Assembly (NCBI GenBank): GCA_030737835.1
Contig: JAUJYN010000077.1
Location: 195,698-259,697, forward strand
Direction: 5' to 3'
Source of the DNA: Acorus gramineus
Taxonomy: Eukaryota > Streptophyta > Magnoliopsida > Acorales > Acoraceae
DNA: 64,000 nucleotides
In this document: one piece after another, positions 44,801 to 58,132 of the stretch
How the letters are laid out: each line of letters begins with the position of its first letter
Numbering within the stretch: the stretch's first letter is position 1
The notes under the pieces: model-generated
The model's database searches: none
What the model was told of the DNA's origin: nothing
Seen by the model: only the letters and a program-made list of their open reading frames with translations
Translations under genes and position numbers: made by a program

Positions 44801-47800
44801 GTTATGTTCCCTAATATTTTGCATAAAAGTACATTCTGTAACAAATCTGTGGTGAGTGGAATCTCGGCATTTTTGTTTTCTCAGGTATCTTTTCACTTCA
44901 TCTAAATTCGTCCTTACAGGTATATTCGCCTCACCTAGATACTGCACCACCGAGATGGGTGCACTTAGCCCATGCGTTGCTTCTCTTCTTATATCAGGTT
45001 TATAGATTGAATTTTTTATATTTCTTATATTTCTTTCTCGATCATTTGCATACTATGTGGTGTTTACATGGAGTTACTTTTCTTTGCAAGCATTTATTTT
45101 ATTAGCTTTTCTATATATATTTCACTGTTTGCAGACTTTTATTTTTTTAAATCTAGATATAAGAATATTGATTGTTTGCAAAGATCTTTAAGTTTACATG
45201 TTAGATGATTTTGATGCAGTAGTAATCCATTTTTAGTTGGCCATTTTAGGAGAAGTGATTGAACTTAGAAAAATCTGTTTATGTTTATTCTTTATCCTCG
45301 AAAAACTTAAAATCTGTTAAGTTGACCATTACTCTTGGTCCAAATAAGTTGGATATTAAATGGCAATGCCTATACATATAATAATGTGTATCTATATGTT
45401 GTATGAAAACAACTCAAATCAACATCGTACATAAAACCATATTTTGCACATTTCTAAAATTTCTGAGCTTTTAAATAACTATTATCCAGAGAAAAAGAAT
45501 CTCGTAAAACATGAAACTTCGTTGAATTAACTGATAATGTTACTTAATATTGGTCCTTTCTTGTTTTTGCATACTTATATTTTGATAAAGGAACAAATAT
45601 TATTCAACTGCTGTATGCTTGGATATGTTGCATACAGACCTTTGATGCTGTTGATGGAAAGCAAGCAAGGCGTACAAATTCATCAAGTCCACTGGGGGAG
45701 CTTTTTGATCATGGTGATTTTTTCTTCACACAAAGTTTTCTTGAATGGTTAATAATTAGTGAATTTATTTCTTGAACGCTTCAATGTTACTTATGCAGGA
45801 TGTGATGCCCTTGCTTGTGCGGTATGTTTTTCCTGTCTGTAGTTGTTTTCTACCACTAGGTGTTTCATTTTGTGCTCAGATCATGTCCTCCTCCTGGTTT
45901 TCAGTTTGAAACCTTGGCATTTGGCAGTACTGCCATGTCTGGGAAGACTACATTTTGGATCTGGGTAATTTCAGCAATTCCATTTTATTGTGCAACTTGG
46001 GAACAGTAAGTTGTTTGTTTACTACATCCTTTGTTCAATCCCTCTCCTTTTAATCTTTAATACATAACTCTTTCTTGAATTCAGAGAAAATTACTTCCTC
46101 TAAATTTGTGTTTGTTTTGTAACAATGTCATCTTGTTTTTTGTTCTGAAGTTTGTGTTAACTTTATTTTGTCCTGAGCATGGTTTTAAATTGCGCGACAT
46201 TTCGTACTAGCCCATTTGTAATGTTTATGTTTTTTTTTTTTGTTTGTTTGGTTTTTGTAATTTGATTCTGTATGGTGATATATTAATAAAATCATGGTAG
46301 ATCATCTACCTTTTTTCAAAAAAGCAAACATAAGGAAATTTAGATGCCTAGCCAGAGAATGACATAGATGTTGGACAATCAATGAATGCTTTTTCCATTT
46401 TAGTGCAGAAGAGTTTAATTTTTTTTAAAACATAATGGAGCATAAAGGGTCCAAGGCTCCAAACATCTGAATATGGCAATGGGAGGACAATTTCCCAAGG
46501 GAAAAGAAATGGCAGCCTTTGAAATGACATTGTGAGCTCACTAAAAAGGAATCAGTTATGCAAAAGGAAGAGCCCAATAAAAGTCATCCACTGTAAAAAG
46601 TTTTATGAGTACTTCGAGATAGAGATTTCATTTGTTCATAGGGCTGGTGGAATATAATAAGTTGGATGTGAGCCTAATGTAATAAGTTGGATGTGAGAAT
46701 GTAATAATGAATGTTACACACTCATTTCAAGAATGGGTGTTACTAGAATCACATTTAATTGAAAATGATAAAGCTATCCAATAAGATATCAAACAACTAA
46801 TTAGGCTGTTTTTTCCTAGCTTTAAATTAAAATATATTGTAATCCTAGGATTACGATTTTGTATTTCTGATTGAGATCATTTTATTGTGCATTTACTGTT
46901 ATCTAGCACTTTGTTATAGGAGATTTTAGTATTAGCTAAGCTGATCTTGCAATTTCAATTTTTATCTAGACTTGATATCTAACTTGGCATCTAAACTGAC
47001 GCTTCTTTTTTTCTGTTGCTACAGTTTTTTCACAAATTCTCTTATTCTTCCAGTAATAAATGGACCCACAGAGGGTCTGATGATGATCTACATGTTCCAT
47101 TTTTTTACGTTTTTTGTTGGTATGACACTTTGTCTTTTGACCGTTTAGCTCTTGTATTTTTTCTTTATGCGAGATATATTCTTGATTCTTTTTCTTTTCA
47201 GGAGCTGAGTGGTGGGCGCAAGACTTCAGGATCTCTTTCCCCTTTTTAAGTTGGGTGCCATTATTGAGTCATATTCCTGGTATGACTTGCTCTGACATTA
47301 TCATTAGCATATTGCATCACTCTGACATTCAGTCACCTGGAGTCTGTGAAACGGATATCTTTGTAGTTGTAATGATGATGTTGAATTAGAAGACATTTAA
47401 TCCATGGAGCTCGGACATGGACACAGGGTACGGATATGACATGACATGGACTCGTTGACCCGACAAATCTTGAAAGGCATGTGTACAATATAGATACAAC
47501 AATAAGTAAATAAATAAAATATATGCCATATTATAATAAAGTAAGTGAGGAATGAGAATGCGTTCATCAATTATAAAAATTTGATTTAAGTATAGATTTA
47601 TAATAGTGTGTCAACCATCGATTCCCTTGAGATTTTAATATCATGTAGCTTTATGGTTCACACATCCATCAACATAAAACTTACAATAGTCGCAAAGAAA
47701 TAAAATACAAGACCATGATGCATAAGTGTCCTGCGTTTTTAAACATCTGAAATTCAAAAAATTATTTTTGAATTTTTAGGACACATTCTGAGTGTAGGCC

Positions 47801-50800
47801 GCGTGTTGTGTCTTGTCTCATGTCCGATACAGGTTGGACAAAGACATGACATTTTCCACTGAAATGTGTGTGCTTCCCAGTCTATTAACTAATAATTGAT
47901 GTGGTTGTTTGTAACGACAAATCTTTTAGTCTCCTTGTATGAAAATTGGATTTATACTTCTTGTGTCACAATTCATAATTTTGAAATATTTAAATGAGAC
48001 CCGTGGAAATATAGGATCCCATTATGGCCCACATGTCCAAATACAAGGAGACATGCTTTCCTCCATTTTTTTAATAATTTTTATTTTGCGCACATCATGA
48101 TGCAGGTCGTTTTTTATTTACTTTACTATTTTGAAGGTTTCCGTTGCTCTATCTCATTTGAATTAGATGCTTTAACTTATGGGATTTTTTTTCATCTGAT
48201 CCAAAAACTTATATGAGATGTATATCTAGAATGTAAATTTTCTGTTTGTCTTTCGAGCTTTGACGATCATATTCTAATAGCTCTTAAATATGTTTCTACG
48301 CCAAGTGATTTTGTGAAGTGAATTTCTGATTTAACAGTTAACATATATTGAACATTTTTTACTATTTAATTAATATGAAAATTAGTTTTCGAACTCCCTT
48401 GAGACTGAAATGTCTGGATGTTGATAAGCAGTTAAATGTGATGATATGGATGCCATTGTCACATGTTATATACCTACAGCATTATATTGGTGAGCCACCT
48501 TTCATGAAAATACTAATAATAATAGTGATATACAGCTGTGATTTCAGGAAATATGAAAACTAAATGATACACTGTTCTTTCTCTTTTAGATTGCTACAAA
48601 TATCCCTTCTCGTTCTCTACTCCCTTTTTCTTGTGCATCAGACGTTTCTTTTTGCCTCTTATCAAGTTGGCTTGATGTTGTACCAGCCATTCCAAAGGGT
48701 TGGGAATTTCCATTCATTTAATTGTTCAGTGTCAATGCGCGTGTATATTCTTTGGTTTACACCTAAACATGTCATACACAATTAATTTCTCTTGAAAATT
48801 ACCTCTCCCATGGTATGGGTCCCTACACGCATGATGTACCCCAGCTCATCCCTGCATATTTTGAATATGTGATTGTGGAGAACTCAATGCAGGATCCCAG
48901 GTATCATTCTTGTAAGTCATGCCTCCACCGATGCCTGAATTTGCATAGGTTGCCCAATGAGCATCTATCCATTTGTCAATGGTCCCCCCTTTTTATTGGA
49001 AGTCCATGTTAAGTATCTGGTCAGTCATCTCAGATTCTGGGAGCAAATGATGAATGAGGAAAAGAAGAATTTACTGGAATAAAATGTCTGGGTAGTTATC
49101 CTAATGTCTTGGTTCTGGTGCGTTATAAAGTACTGAAGGCGGTGGCAACCATTAAGAACTACCTTGTTGCTAATATTCTCATCATCTTCACCTAGTTTCA
49201 TCGCTAATCTGATAGTGTAGTCTCTTGAGTCTCCCTCTCCAATTGCAATTTGACAACTGGTAATAGAACATTCCTGGTCTTTTTGGAGTTTGTTCTGTCA
49301 GGCTGCATTCCTCATTAGAGCTAGCTGCAACAGTTGATATTATATTTTTTTGAAATTTTTGTTATTGTATTATCACATCACTAGGTTTAAAATCACTGAC
49401 TTAGGTCTAATTCATTCCTCTTGAATTGACTGATATATGGTTCTTTTGAAAGGAAATTGAAATGTCTAGAAACTGGTTGAGGCTGTAACTTCAGCATTCT
49501 TTAGATTCTAACTGTTCCCTTTCTTTGCTGTTTGCAATTTTTTGTTCTCCCTTATTGCAGACTATGTTTTCCAAGTCATAATATCTTATATGATATTTTA
49601 TGTATCATTGTTTTATTGCAAATTGTTGTGTTAGGATTCAGGTTGTTAAGGAATATCTTAATTTATATCTTCTTTTTTTCTTTTTTCAAACCAGAAATCC
49701 CTGTGTATGGTGTTGTGCTATGTTTTATGATCGCTTGTGGTGTTTTGCCGACTGTTGGCTACAAGTAAGTCCCGCTCACCTTTATTAGCTCAAAAAAAAA
49801 AAAAAAAGAGCAAGTCCCGCTCACATTGTCTTAACAATGTTTTGGTAAGTAGATTTTTAGTTAATAAAATTGTGGATATCTGCATCTGTTCAGCATCTAT
49901 TGTAATCAATTTAGTTATAGCGACACATAGGTATGAGTATGCTTTTGACCATTTTCCTTGCTTCTGAAAACTTTTTATGGTCGATGGTAAGGAATGTAGT
50001 ACCACCATTTACTCTGCAGTCCATTTGTTTCAAAATTCTTAAGATCTGGATGGGATCAGCATTCATGCTTCAAATTTCTGATTTGGTTAATAGTCCACCA
50101 AACAATTGATCTAGAAACTTCTTAGTGGGAATTAGGTGTGGGAAAAATTTGGTGACAACTTAGTGAAAAACAAGCAAACCCTATAATTGCTTACCACTCC
50201 ATTTGTGGAAAAAAGGGCAACCATCAAAACATGGATATGGTGGGAGCCTCTTGGAACATGGACTCACTGTTTCACTTTGATGTCACCATGCATGGGATAT
50301 TGAGGAGATGGTGCAGAGACCTTTGAGAGGCTTCCCAGCAGATTGAATGTAGGTAGCTTGATGGGAGAATATGGGAAAGACCAGAGAAGCTTGTTTGTTC
50401 TGCTTTAAGAAAATTTTTGACATTTTTGAAGAAATCATGGAAATGTTTCTTTGTGATGGATTTCAAAATTTCTTGCACAATAAATCTATGAAGCCAGTTG
50501 TGAAGGGTGAGACTGATTAATAATCCTTTTTAGAACCAGAGTGGATTAAGTCTTGTTCATACTGCATACACAACAAATGTGATAAAAATACAAAGAACTC
50601 ATCTTCTTTCTTCTATCATTGTGAGCCAAGTGAGATGAAAGTCTCATGCACTGGCTTGAATAAGAGAAAGGAGGAACTCCTTTTCTCCCATTCCAGTCAT
50701 TGCTTTTCTTCCTGTTACTTTGAAAGTAGCTGCTTCAGCCTCAGCTACAAGAATTTTTATATCCTTCTTATTTCTGATCCAATGAATGACATCTTTTTCT

Positions 50801-53800
50801 GGAAATCCCAGTTGTATCTAGAAAGTAATGGCTATAAAGGGTTCTTGGGAAGGAGGGAACTTGCCAGAAATTGGGGTTGCAAACATTAATGAAGTAGAAG
50901 TAATTGCTCTTCTATTCTTGCTCCTCTTATTGGCTGTTTGCTACACAATAAATTGACCATTTTTTTAAAAAAACATCAACCACAGTGGTTTCTCATATAG
51001 CAGGGGACGGATGAGACTAGATAGTCATAATATTTTGCATTTTTGTATAAACTTGTGTCTCTCAGAACTCAAACCCAGGATGTCCTATTATCCCTAGCGC
51101 TTACCATTGCTCCAAGCAATGGCCTCAAATTGGCTGTTTAAGGAGATCCATAATATTGTGGTTGGCTTGTGGAGAAAAAAGATAAGTGGCTACAATTCAT
51201 GAATCTTTGATGATATTGTTGCAAACTTTTACTATGTAACATATTTGGAGGCAAAGAAATCCAATGAAAAAAAAACAGTAGAGAAATCTTCATTGAGGAC
51301 CAATCGACTACTCTGAATCCCTGATCTTTTGTGCTTGGTTTGGTTTTTAACTTGGAACATACTTGAGGTTCTGGAAAAGTCTACTACTTTATCTCCACAG
51401 TTATGCCTAGTCATGTCTGAAACAAAGAGCATGGATCCCATGGACAAATTATAACTTAACAGTTGGACAAAAATCAAAATATGATTTTTACTCTGCTAAG
51501 TTGCAATTTGTTTCTGCTTTAGGTGAACATAATAATTGGTGGACAACATACAATAAGTGCTGGATTTCAATCGAAATATGTACCCCACTTTATGCAGGGA
51601 AGTGGAAAATGTTGCAACCCAAACCAATTAAAATTTATTATGAATGCTTTTATAGACAATTTAGTATGTAAGAGCTAGCATTGTCTGTACTAATCATTGC
51701 AAAGCTTTATTGCAGCATCTATAATGTTTATAAAGTTGTCCAGGCAAGAAATGGAAACATGTTGTTGGCACTAGCAATGGTAATTCACTTATGTTCAACA
51801 TATTTAGCTGTTTTCCTTTGGTCACTCGTTAAAGGTCTTATGTTTCCCCGCAGCTTTTCCCCTTTGGAGTGCTCTTGGGGGGAGTTCTTCTCTGGTATGG
51901 ATGGATCTGGTTCCATATCTATTTCATTTAGGGTTTTTATAATTTTCCGATTTTATACAATTACATGCGCAGGTGCTATTTGTCTCCTTCTGATATAATG
52001 AGGAACTATCCGCATTTGCTTATAGTTGGAACTGGCTTTGCATTTGGATACCTTGTGGTAAGATATCCAAGTAGTCCTTGCATGTGCATTACAAAGAGAC
52101 ACACTGCCTTGAACCTGTGAAATTAATTGTACAATGATGTCAAATTGCACTTTAAATGTCATTATGTGGGTGATTTTCCTATTAGATACTTAGTAAACAG
52201 AACACATGATCAAATGCGGGGCACATCAACAAACATTGAGTGGATTTAGGTACCAGTTTACAAGCTTAACTGTGATGACAGGTGCACCTAACACAAATCC
52301 TCAAGAAATCAACACCTAGTTAAATGCAACTTTTTGATATAATGATGAGCTTTTTGTTAGCATGTCAGAAGGAAGCACATGTGGTAACGGATGAAATTTT
52401 TTTTAAGCACATGGGTGTCCATTTTAACTAATTACAAGTTAGTGCATATTTGCCTTGCTAATTGGAAATACTTTGTTCAGTAATTAGTTGAATTGTAGGC
52501 GCCTGGGCACTGGATGGATAATGATTCTGATGGTTGTCTAGTTTTTTTTTAAGTGGCTATTTATTTCAAACAACTGGAGGTGCAATGATCCTATGGGTCA
52601 AGGATTGCTGAGGCATTTGAACAACCTTTTCTATGGTGATTATTGCAGTAGTTCCATAATTTTGAATCCTGGTTAATTTCTGTTGTGTTTATATTTGGAA
52701 CATTTTTTTTCTTTGACCACTATCTATTATGGTTCTTGTTTTAGACATTTACATACTGTATGGGAAGCTGGTTAATGAAGGTTAATCTACAACATGGATC
52801 TTGAAAGGACACTAAATAGAGATGATTTCTAGTTTATACCTATCTACAAAGCACGGACACTTCCCTCGAGGCTCCGTACCCGTGTCGGACACTGACACAG
52901 TGCAGACACAGCCTGGACACGTGTTGGACGCGGCTCCAGCCGTGTCTGCCTTCATTTTGTCTGGACACGCCTGAGAGGACATGACCCAGCCAGTTTCAGC
53001 CCAAAAATAAAAAAGAAAAAGAAAAAGGAAGGCCCAAACATAGCCCACAAGTATTCAACCTATTTAAAACAACCTAGAACAACTCATTTAAACAAAATCT
53101 CTTTCTTAAGGTTAAAAACAATAGTTATTTATTAGTTTAAAACAGTAATTTATAGTTTAAAATAGTGGTTTATTATTTAAAACAGTGATTCATAAAACGG
53201 TGATTTATTAGTTTATACAGTTGATTATAAATAGTGAATTAAATGAAATGTGTTTGTTTATATAAAATAGTGATATGTATTTATTTATTATATTAATTTA
53301 TTTGTTGCCGTGTCCTAGCCGTACCCATGTCTTATTTTTTCAAAAATTGCCGTGTCGCCGTGTCTGTGTCGTTGTGTCACTGTGTCCCATGTCCGTGTTC
53401 ATGCTTCATAGCCTATAGATGATGGATCTCTGTGCAAAATACCGAAGTAATTAGAGTATAGAAGTTGAACATGGACACTTACATGTAGACACAACATTTA
53501 GAAGAAAAAAAATAGTTCTATCGTGAAAAGACATAAACACGCATCAAAGTCGTACATACAAATTCTGAGCCATTGTATATTTTATTACATGAGTTAGTGC
53601 TGCAGCTCTATTTTATGTATAGAAGCCATTAGTTTTATTTTGTATGGGATATCTGTACCATGTTTTATTCATATTTTCATATTCTGAGCATGGTAACTAT
53701 GGGTGCAATGGTTAATGACCTAGAGGATGTTTCCATTACTAGTAGTCATACAAATAAAAACATTTGCTTCCTTTTAATATATTAATAATTAAATATGCTG

Positions 53801-55943
53801 TCATCTAAGATACATATGCATGGGTGTATCACATGCTTTCTGATCTGAAGAATACTGCTCTGGAATATTACTATACTGTAGCATAAAAACATTTGGATTC
53901 CTTAATTTAAACCCTCCATGCTATATTTCCTATCTGTTATCTCAGCACCATACAGACTTTCACCAGAAGCCGGTACTTCCACTTAACTGATTATAACTTA
54001 AGAATTGATGCCTCACTTTTCTGTATTTGGGCCGTGGAAATGCCAGTATATGGTTTAGCATGAAGTATTCTTTAGTTGCACTCAGATGTGTTAATATTTC
54101 ATGAACCTGTGTGTCAATGGCGATTGGTGGATGACACACAACATTTTGAGTAGAGTGGGTACACATGATAGTAGAAACTTCGTGAAGGGAAAAAGAACTC
54201 TAGAAAGAGGGGTACAGTACCCCCTTTCTTGTACTTGCAGAACTTACTCGATGACCTACTTGAGAATAGTTTATGGAGTGAGGCCCTTGATAAGTGCTAG
54301 ATGCTACAATCTTGTTTTCTGTATGGATCTTTGGCTAGATAATATTCTTGACTGTTATTCATGTACTGCCCTGCACAATATATGTGATTTTTTTTTATTG
54401 ATGCATTTTAGTCCATATTGATTTTCCCCTTTATATCCTAATAAAAAAATTTTCATAGCGCTTGCTCTCAAAAATAGAAAAATGTCTTAATGAGAAATTG
54501 TATTGACAGGGAAGGATGATTCTCGCCCACCTTTGTGATGAACCCAAGGGCTTGAAAACTGGAATGTGTCTGGTTCGTAATTCTTACTAGTCAGAAATTT
54601 TTTTAGTTACCTCTTTCTTTGATGCATGATCAAGTGCTAAAATACTAATGCCCTTGGTTGTTCTGTACTTCGCTTTCTCTTAACAGTGCCACTTTAATCT
54701 CCAAGAATTCTGCTAGCTTCGGTTTTAGTCATTCCATCTTGATTTCAATTTTTTTAACACACTGGCTTTCATTCACAGTGGGGTGGCCATCATACTCATG
54801 AAATTAGTGATAATTAAAGTTGTGGTAGCTTTAGAGCGTTGATAAACTGTCTTTTTTGCGTCCTTGAATCGGTCCCCCAGCTACCCATACATTGCGATAT
54901 ACAATGTTTGAAAATTAATATATAAAAAAATCATTTTCCAAAGAAAAAATATACTTCTGTATCTCAGTGTATACATCACTTCGTATAACAGTATGTACTT
55001 CAATAGGTGAGCGTATAATTTTTTTTTAAAATGAAAAGCAGTGAGGACTGTGGAGGGGTCATTTTTGTAGTTCTATCATCTTCTGAAGAATGCCGGTTTT
55101 AAATCTCAATGGCTGGGGGAGGTGCAAGTATAAAGGCATGCATGCACGTCATAGCATAAATTTCATTATTCTCTATCTAAACAGTTTTGTTTGCTGCAGT
55201 CCTTAGCGTATCTTCCTTTTGCAATTGCAAATGCACTCAGTCCTATAATCTATAATGGGTACGCCTCTGATTTTTCCTGTGATTTATAATTAATTTACCT
55301 AACATAATTTTTATCCTATTGTTTGTAATATTCCCGGGCTTGTACTTGGTTGCAGAGTTACCTTAGTCGACGAGCGTATAGTCCTCCTTTTGTACTGTGT
55401 ATTTACAGGTAAAACAATTTCTACTCCTTAATTGATGTTTTCTATAGAGCATGCATTTCCTTATTATGAAAATTTCACCTGGATTTATGGGAGAGTTGAC
55501 CAATATCAACCCCTCAATTTCTTCTTGATCTATCTTTGTAGTTGTATCTGGAAAGCTTTGTTAATCAAAATTGTTTCAATTTCTGTGGCCCTTACATGCA
55601 GTTCTGAGTATCTGTGGTTTCTATAAATGTCATTTTCTGCAGTGACCATCCATGTCCAGTCGAGTTTTCCTTGTGCCCTTTATATTTTTCGCCCATTCTA
55701 TCTTGCAGTGTTTTCTTAAACAATCTTTTCTTCTCTTATGAATCTGCCCTCTGTGTGTATCAGTTTCATTCTACGTGCACTTTGCCACATCAGTGGTTCA
55801 TGAAATTACCTCTGCTCTCGGCATCTACTGTTTCAGGTGAGAATATATACTCATTTGAAAGCATAGCTGATCTTTTCATAATATTATCACATCTAAGTAC
55901 CCCCTCTGATTATTTGTACAGAATAACAAGGAAAGAAGCTTGA
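41886..55943 (+). CDS. AAPT1: Aminoalcoholphosphotransferase (choline/ethanolamine phosphotransferase), 18 coding exons
   Basis: Transfers phosphocholine or phosphoethanolamine from its CDP form to diacylglycerol, the last Kennedy-pathway step, in the ER membrane. Exons by splice sites and phase: 41886-42022, 43548-43557, 43654-43704, 44920-44997, 45638-45713, 45799-45821, 45905-46005, 47025-47119, 47202-47279, 49695-49764, 51716-51779, 51854-51894, 51973-52057, 54510-54572, 55200-55258, 55356-55408, 55764-55836, 55922-55943. All introns are GT-AG. Sum 1179 nt, 392 residues (Arabidopsis AAPT1 is about 389). It starts [15 protein letters not shown] and ends CFRITRKEA as in the family. Exons 5-6 carry the catalytic CDP-alcohol motif DG-x2-AR-x8-G-x3-D-x3-D complete. 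Several membrane helices follow. Exon 2 is only 10 nt and supplies PPNM. It converges on the proline dehydrogenase gene. Confidence 0.93.
47404..47860. mobile_element. Foldback element of the GGACA type in AAPT intron 9
   Basis: The left end has CTCGGACATGGACACAGGG and the right end has GTCTCATGTCCGATACAGG, imperfect inverse forms. The interior is AT-rich. It resembles the longer element at 52842-53418. Intron 9 (47280-49694) otherwise shows no recognised content. Confidence 0.45.
49767..49824. mobile_element. Tiny retro-insertion next to the exon 10 donor
   Basis: A 13 bp direct repeat AAGTCCCGCTCAC (49767-49779 and 49812-49824) brackets about 12 nt plus A16 and GAGC. This is the footprint of an extremely 5'-truncated LINE/SINE integration. 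The left repeat overlaps the GTAAGT donor of exon 10, which was kept intact. Confidence 0.6.
51030..51135 (-). mobile_element. SINE-like sequence in AAPT intron 10
   Basis: Minus strand has GGCCATTGCTTGGAGCAATG GTAAGC (A-box-like) followed about 30 nt later by GGGTTTGAGTTCT (B-box-like). Order and spacing fit a tRNA-derived SINE head. Ends not resolved. Intron 10 also has an open but unrecognised stretch near 50635-50889. Confidence 0.5.
52842..53418. mobile_element. Foldback element of the GGACACG type in AAPT intron 13
   Basis: Starts CTACAAAGCACGGACACTTC and ends GTCCGTGTTCATGCTTCATAG, imperfect inverted ends rich in GTGTC/GACAC. The middle is AT-rich with degenerate AACAGTGATTTATTAGTTT repeats. 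Non-coding; same style as 47404-47860. Confidence 0.6.
54896..55075. repeat. AT-rich MITE-like repeat in AAPT intron 14
   Basis: Family words GTATACATCACTTCGTATAA and a T-rich/A-rich symmetric layout, as in the dispersed repeats elsewhere in the window. Confidence 0.35.
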
Positions 55944-56500
55944 GAAAAATTGCTGATCTGGTTTGTGGGTTCACATGTGATGTGTATATTTGGTGATTGC
56001 GTTCCTAAAAACCAAATAGGGTTACCCAGAAAATTTATTATGACCCTGTTATAGGTGAAATTAATTTGTAACCACCCAACCCGGCGGGGATTTTGTGTGA
56101 TGACTGAATGCCTTTGATTGTTTGGAAATGGGTCTTGCCTGTGTATTTTATTCTGGGCCAAGGAACATTCAGTTGTTTTGGAGGCAGCACAGGTTGAAGC
56201 AGAATTGTGTAGGGTGCACTCATGACCAGGTGACTCATCTCCCCTTCTACTTTTAATTCATGTCCCACGCAGGGGCGCTATAGACTAAAGATTTGTAATT
56301 CCTCCTGAGAAAGGTTGCTTCTTCTCATTAATGTACGTTATGTGGTTTATGACCAACATTTTGGCACTTTTTTTGTGATATATACTATCATTTATCGTTT
56401 ATGACAAGTTTGGTAAATGATAGCTTTTTTTTTAATTACAGTCCGTACTGAGTGTATATGAAACTGAGTTGGGGAGGGTTAAATAAACCCTGTTAAGTCA
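55944..56500 (+). other. AAPT 3' UTR and flank
   Basis: Follows the stop codon. T-rich sequence with no further coding potential. The transcript end probably lies within the first ~450 bp, but no unambiguous polyadenylation signal can be chosen. Confidence 0.4.
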
Positions 56501-56501
56501 T

Positions 56502-57175
56502 TCACCCCACCCCACCCCACCCCGTTTGTGAACCACCCAACTGAGTTTTTACAAATTGCTAACCCATCCCTTGTATATATTTTGGTTTGTACCTTTTCCA
56601 CCTACGCTTTTTCACACTCTCCTTCTCCCTCTCCCGACCAATTCCCCTCCTCCCATGACCTCTTTCTTCTCCCCCCCCACCAAGCTTTACATCTCACCAC
56701 CTCTTCCTCCTTTTCCACCGAGCTCTTCCTTACACCATCTCTTCCTCCATGAACCCCAAGCACCATCTGAGACCTTTTTCTCCTGCCCCTCCGTCGATGA
56801 TAACAAGAACAACCACCCCAACAAGTGACAACCTGCCACCACCACCGACCCATCCTCCTCCATAACCCCCACTGAATCTAACGCCCTCCACCTCCTCGGC
56901 CCCCACCATGGACAGTTGCCATGGATAGCCTCTCCTCCATCAAGCACGTCTCAACCTACTTCGCGCACGCTCTCCACTCCCACCTCTTCCACATCCTCGC
57001 GTCCAGACCTTCCGTTGTCGTTGAGTTGGGAGGGTCACGGGCATGGGCTCCTCCGTTGTCAAGTACACGAGCTTGTGGGAAAGATTGGTTGTGCTGAGGT
57101 GTGCCCCGCTGTGCTGCTCTATGCTGCATTGGACGCTCGTGGGGTGGCTATGAAAGCCCCCTAACTGAGGTCAGT
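56502..57175. other. CACCC repeat and C-rich stretch of unknown origin
   Basis: A (CCCCA)n run at 56502-56523 leads into a C/T-rich stretch with overlapping frames on both strands. One frame from 56923 (MDSLSSIKHVSTYFAHALHS...) is open for about 55 residues and then stops. No family recognised; it may be a decayed gene fragment or low-complexity composition. Confidence 0.3.
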
Positions 57176-57775
57176 GTAAGCATTCAATTTATGTGAAGTA
57201 TATACTTTATGTTTTTGTAAATATAAGTAAAAATAAAACATGTTGGGATCGCAAAAGTAACTATAAATTTTCCAAGCATTTTCCTCTCCCGTTAGCAATT
57301 GCAGAGAATTAGTAATGGTAATAGACTCTGGCTCAAATTCAATTCTTTATCCCCTGCAGAGTTCTGTAACTATTCTGGTGTTAAAATGGCACAGGGTTCT
57401 AAAACTAGTTTCAGATTGAAAATTTGGACCCGCATATAAGCAGTTTTCATGTTAGAATAGAACCTGGTATCGTCATTAGGTTTTCAGAAATCAAACAGTC
57501 TAGCTATCTGCAAGATCATGGAAGATTTTCTTGTTCATGTTTGCAGATAATGTTTAACATGTATGCGGCAAAGTTTCTGAGTGCTTGTAAGATGGGTGGT
57601 GCTCAGCAGAACCACAATAACATTGCATAGACTCAGTGGAAAAGGGACTCATCACAACTGAACTGCTTGGAAAGCACTCAGAAAATTCCATTAGAATGAA
57701 ACAAGAGTAAATAAATGATCAAGTATGAACACCAGATGGTAGTTGAAGGAGATCTGAACAGGCTGACTGGTACGC

Positions 57776-58006
57776 ACATCTTTTTATTGATTTTTTTTTT
57801 TTTTTTGAAAAAAATAAGACACTTGCTACCATCACATTCATTAGAAATCTGAATTGGAGGTGAAAAGATACAGAAATAAAGTAAAGGAAAGATACAAATC
57901 ATGAAGATAAGCAAAAAAAGGAAGACTTGGCGACGAAGGGGCGACGGAGGGGTAGATGGGGTATCTACAACTAGGCCCGCCCGGAAAGATACATCTTTTT
58001 ATTGAT
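57776..58006 (-). mobile_element. 5'-truncated retroposon with 16 bp target duplication
   Basis: ACATCTTTTTATTGAT occurs at 57776-57791 and 57991-58006. Between them are about 199 bp beginning with a T tract (the A tail on the minus strand) and ending in GC-rich sequence. This is the footprint of LINE-driven insertion. It lies just past the proline dehydrogenase stop, perhaps in its 3' UTR. Confidence 0.75.
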
Positions 58007-58132
58007 GGATAGGGACAATCAATATGAAATGAACTTACCCCACTATTTATATATTTAAAATTCCTCCTGCATTGACACAAACAGGAATAGATAAACCCTA
58101 TTATATACATTGCTTTCAATGCCCCACCAGTT

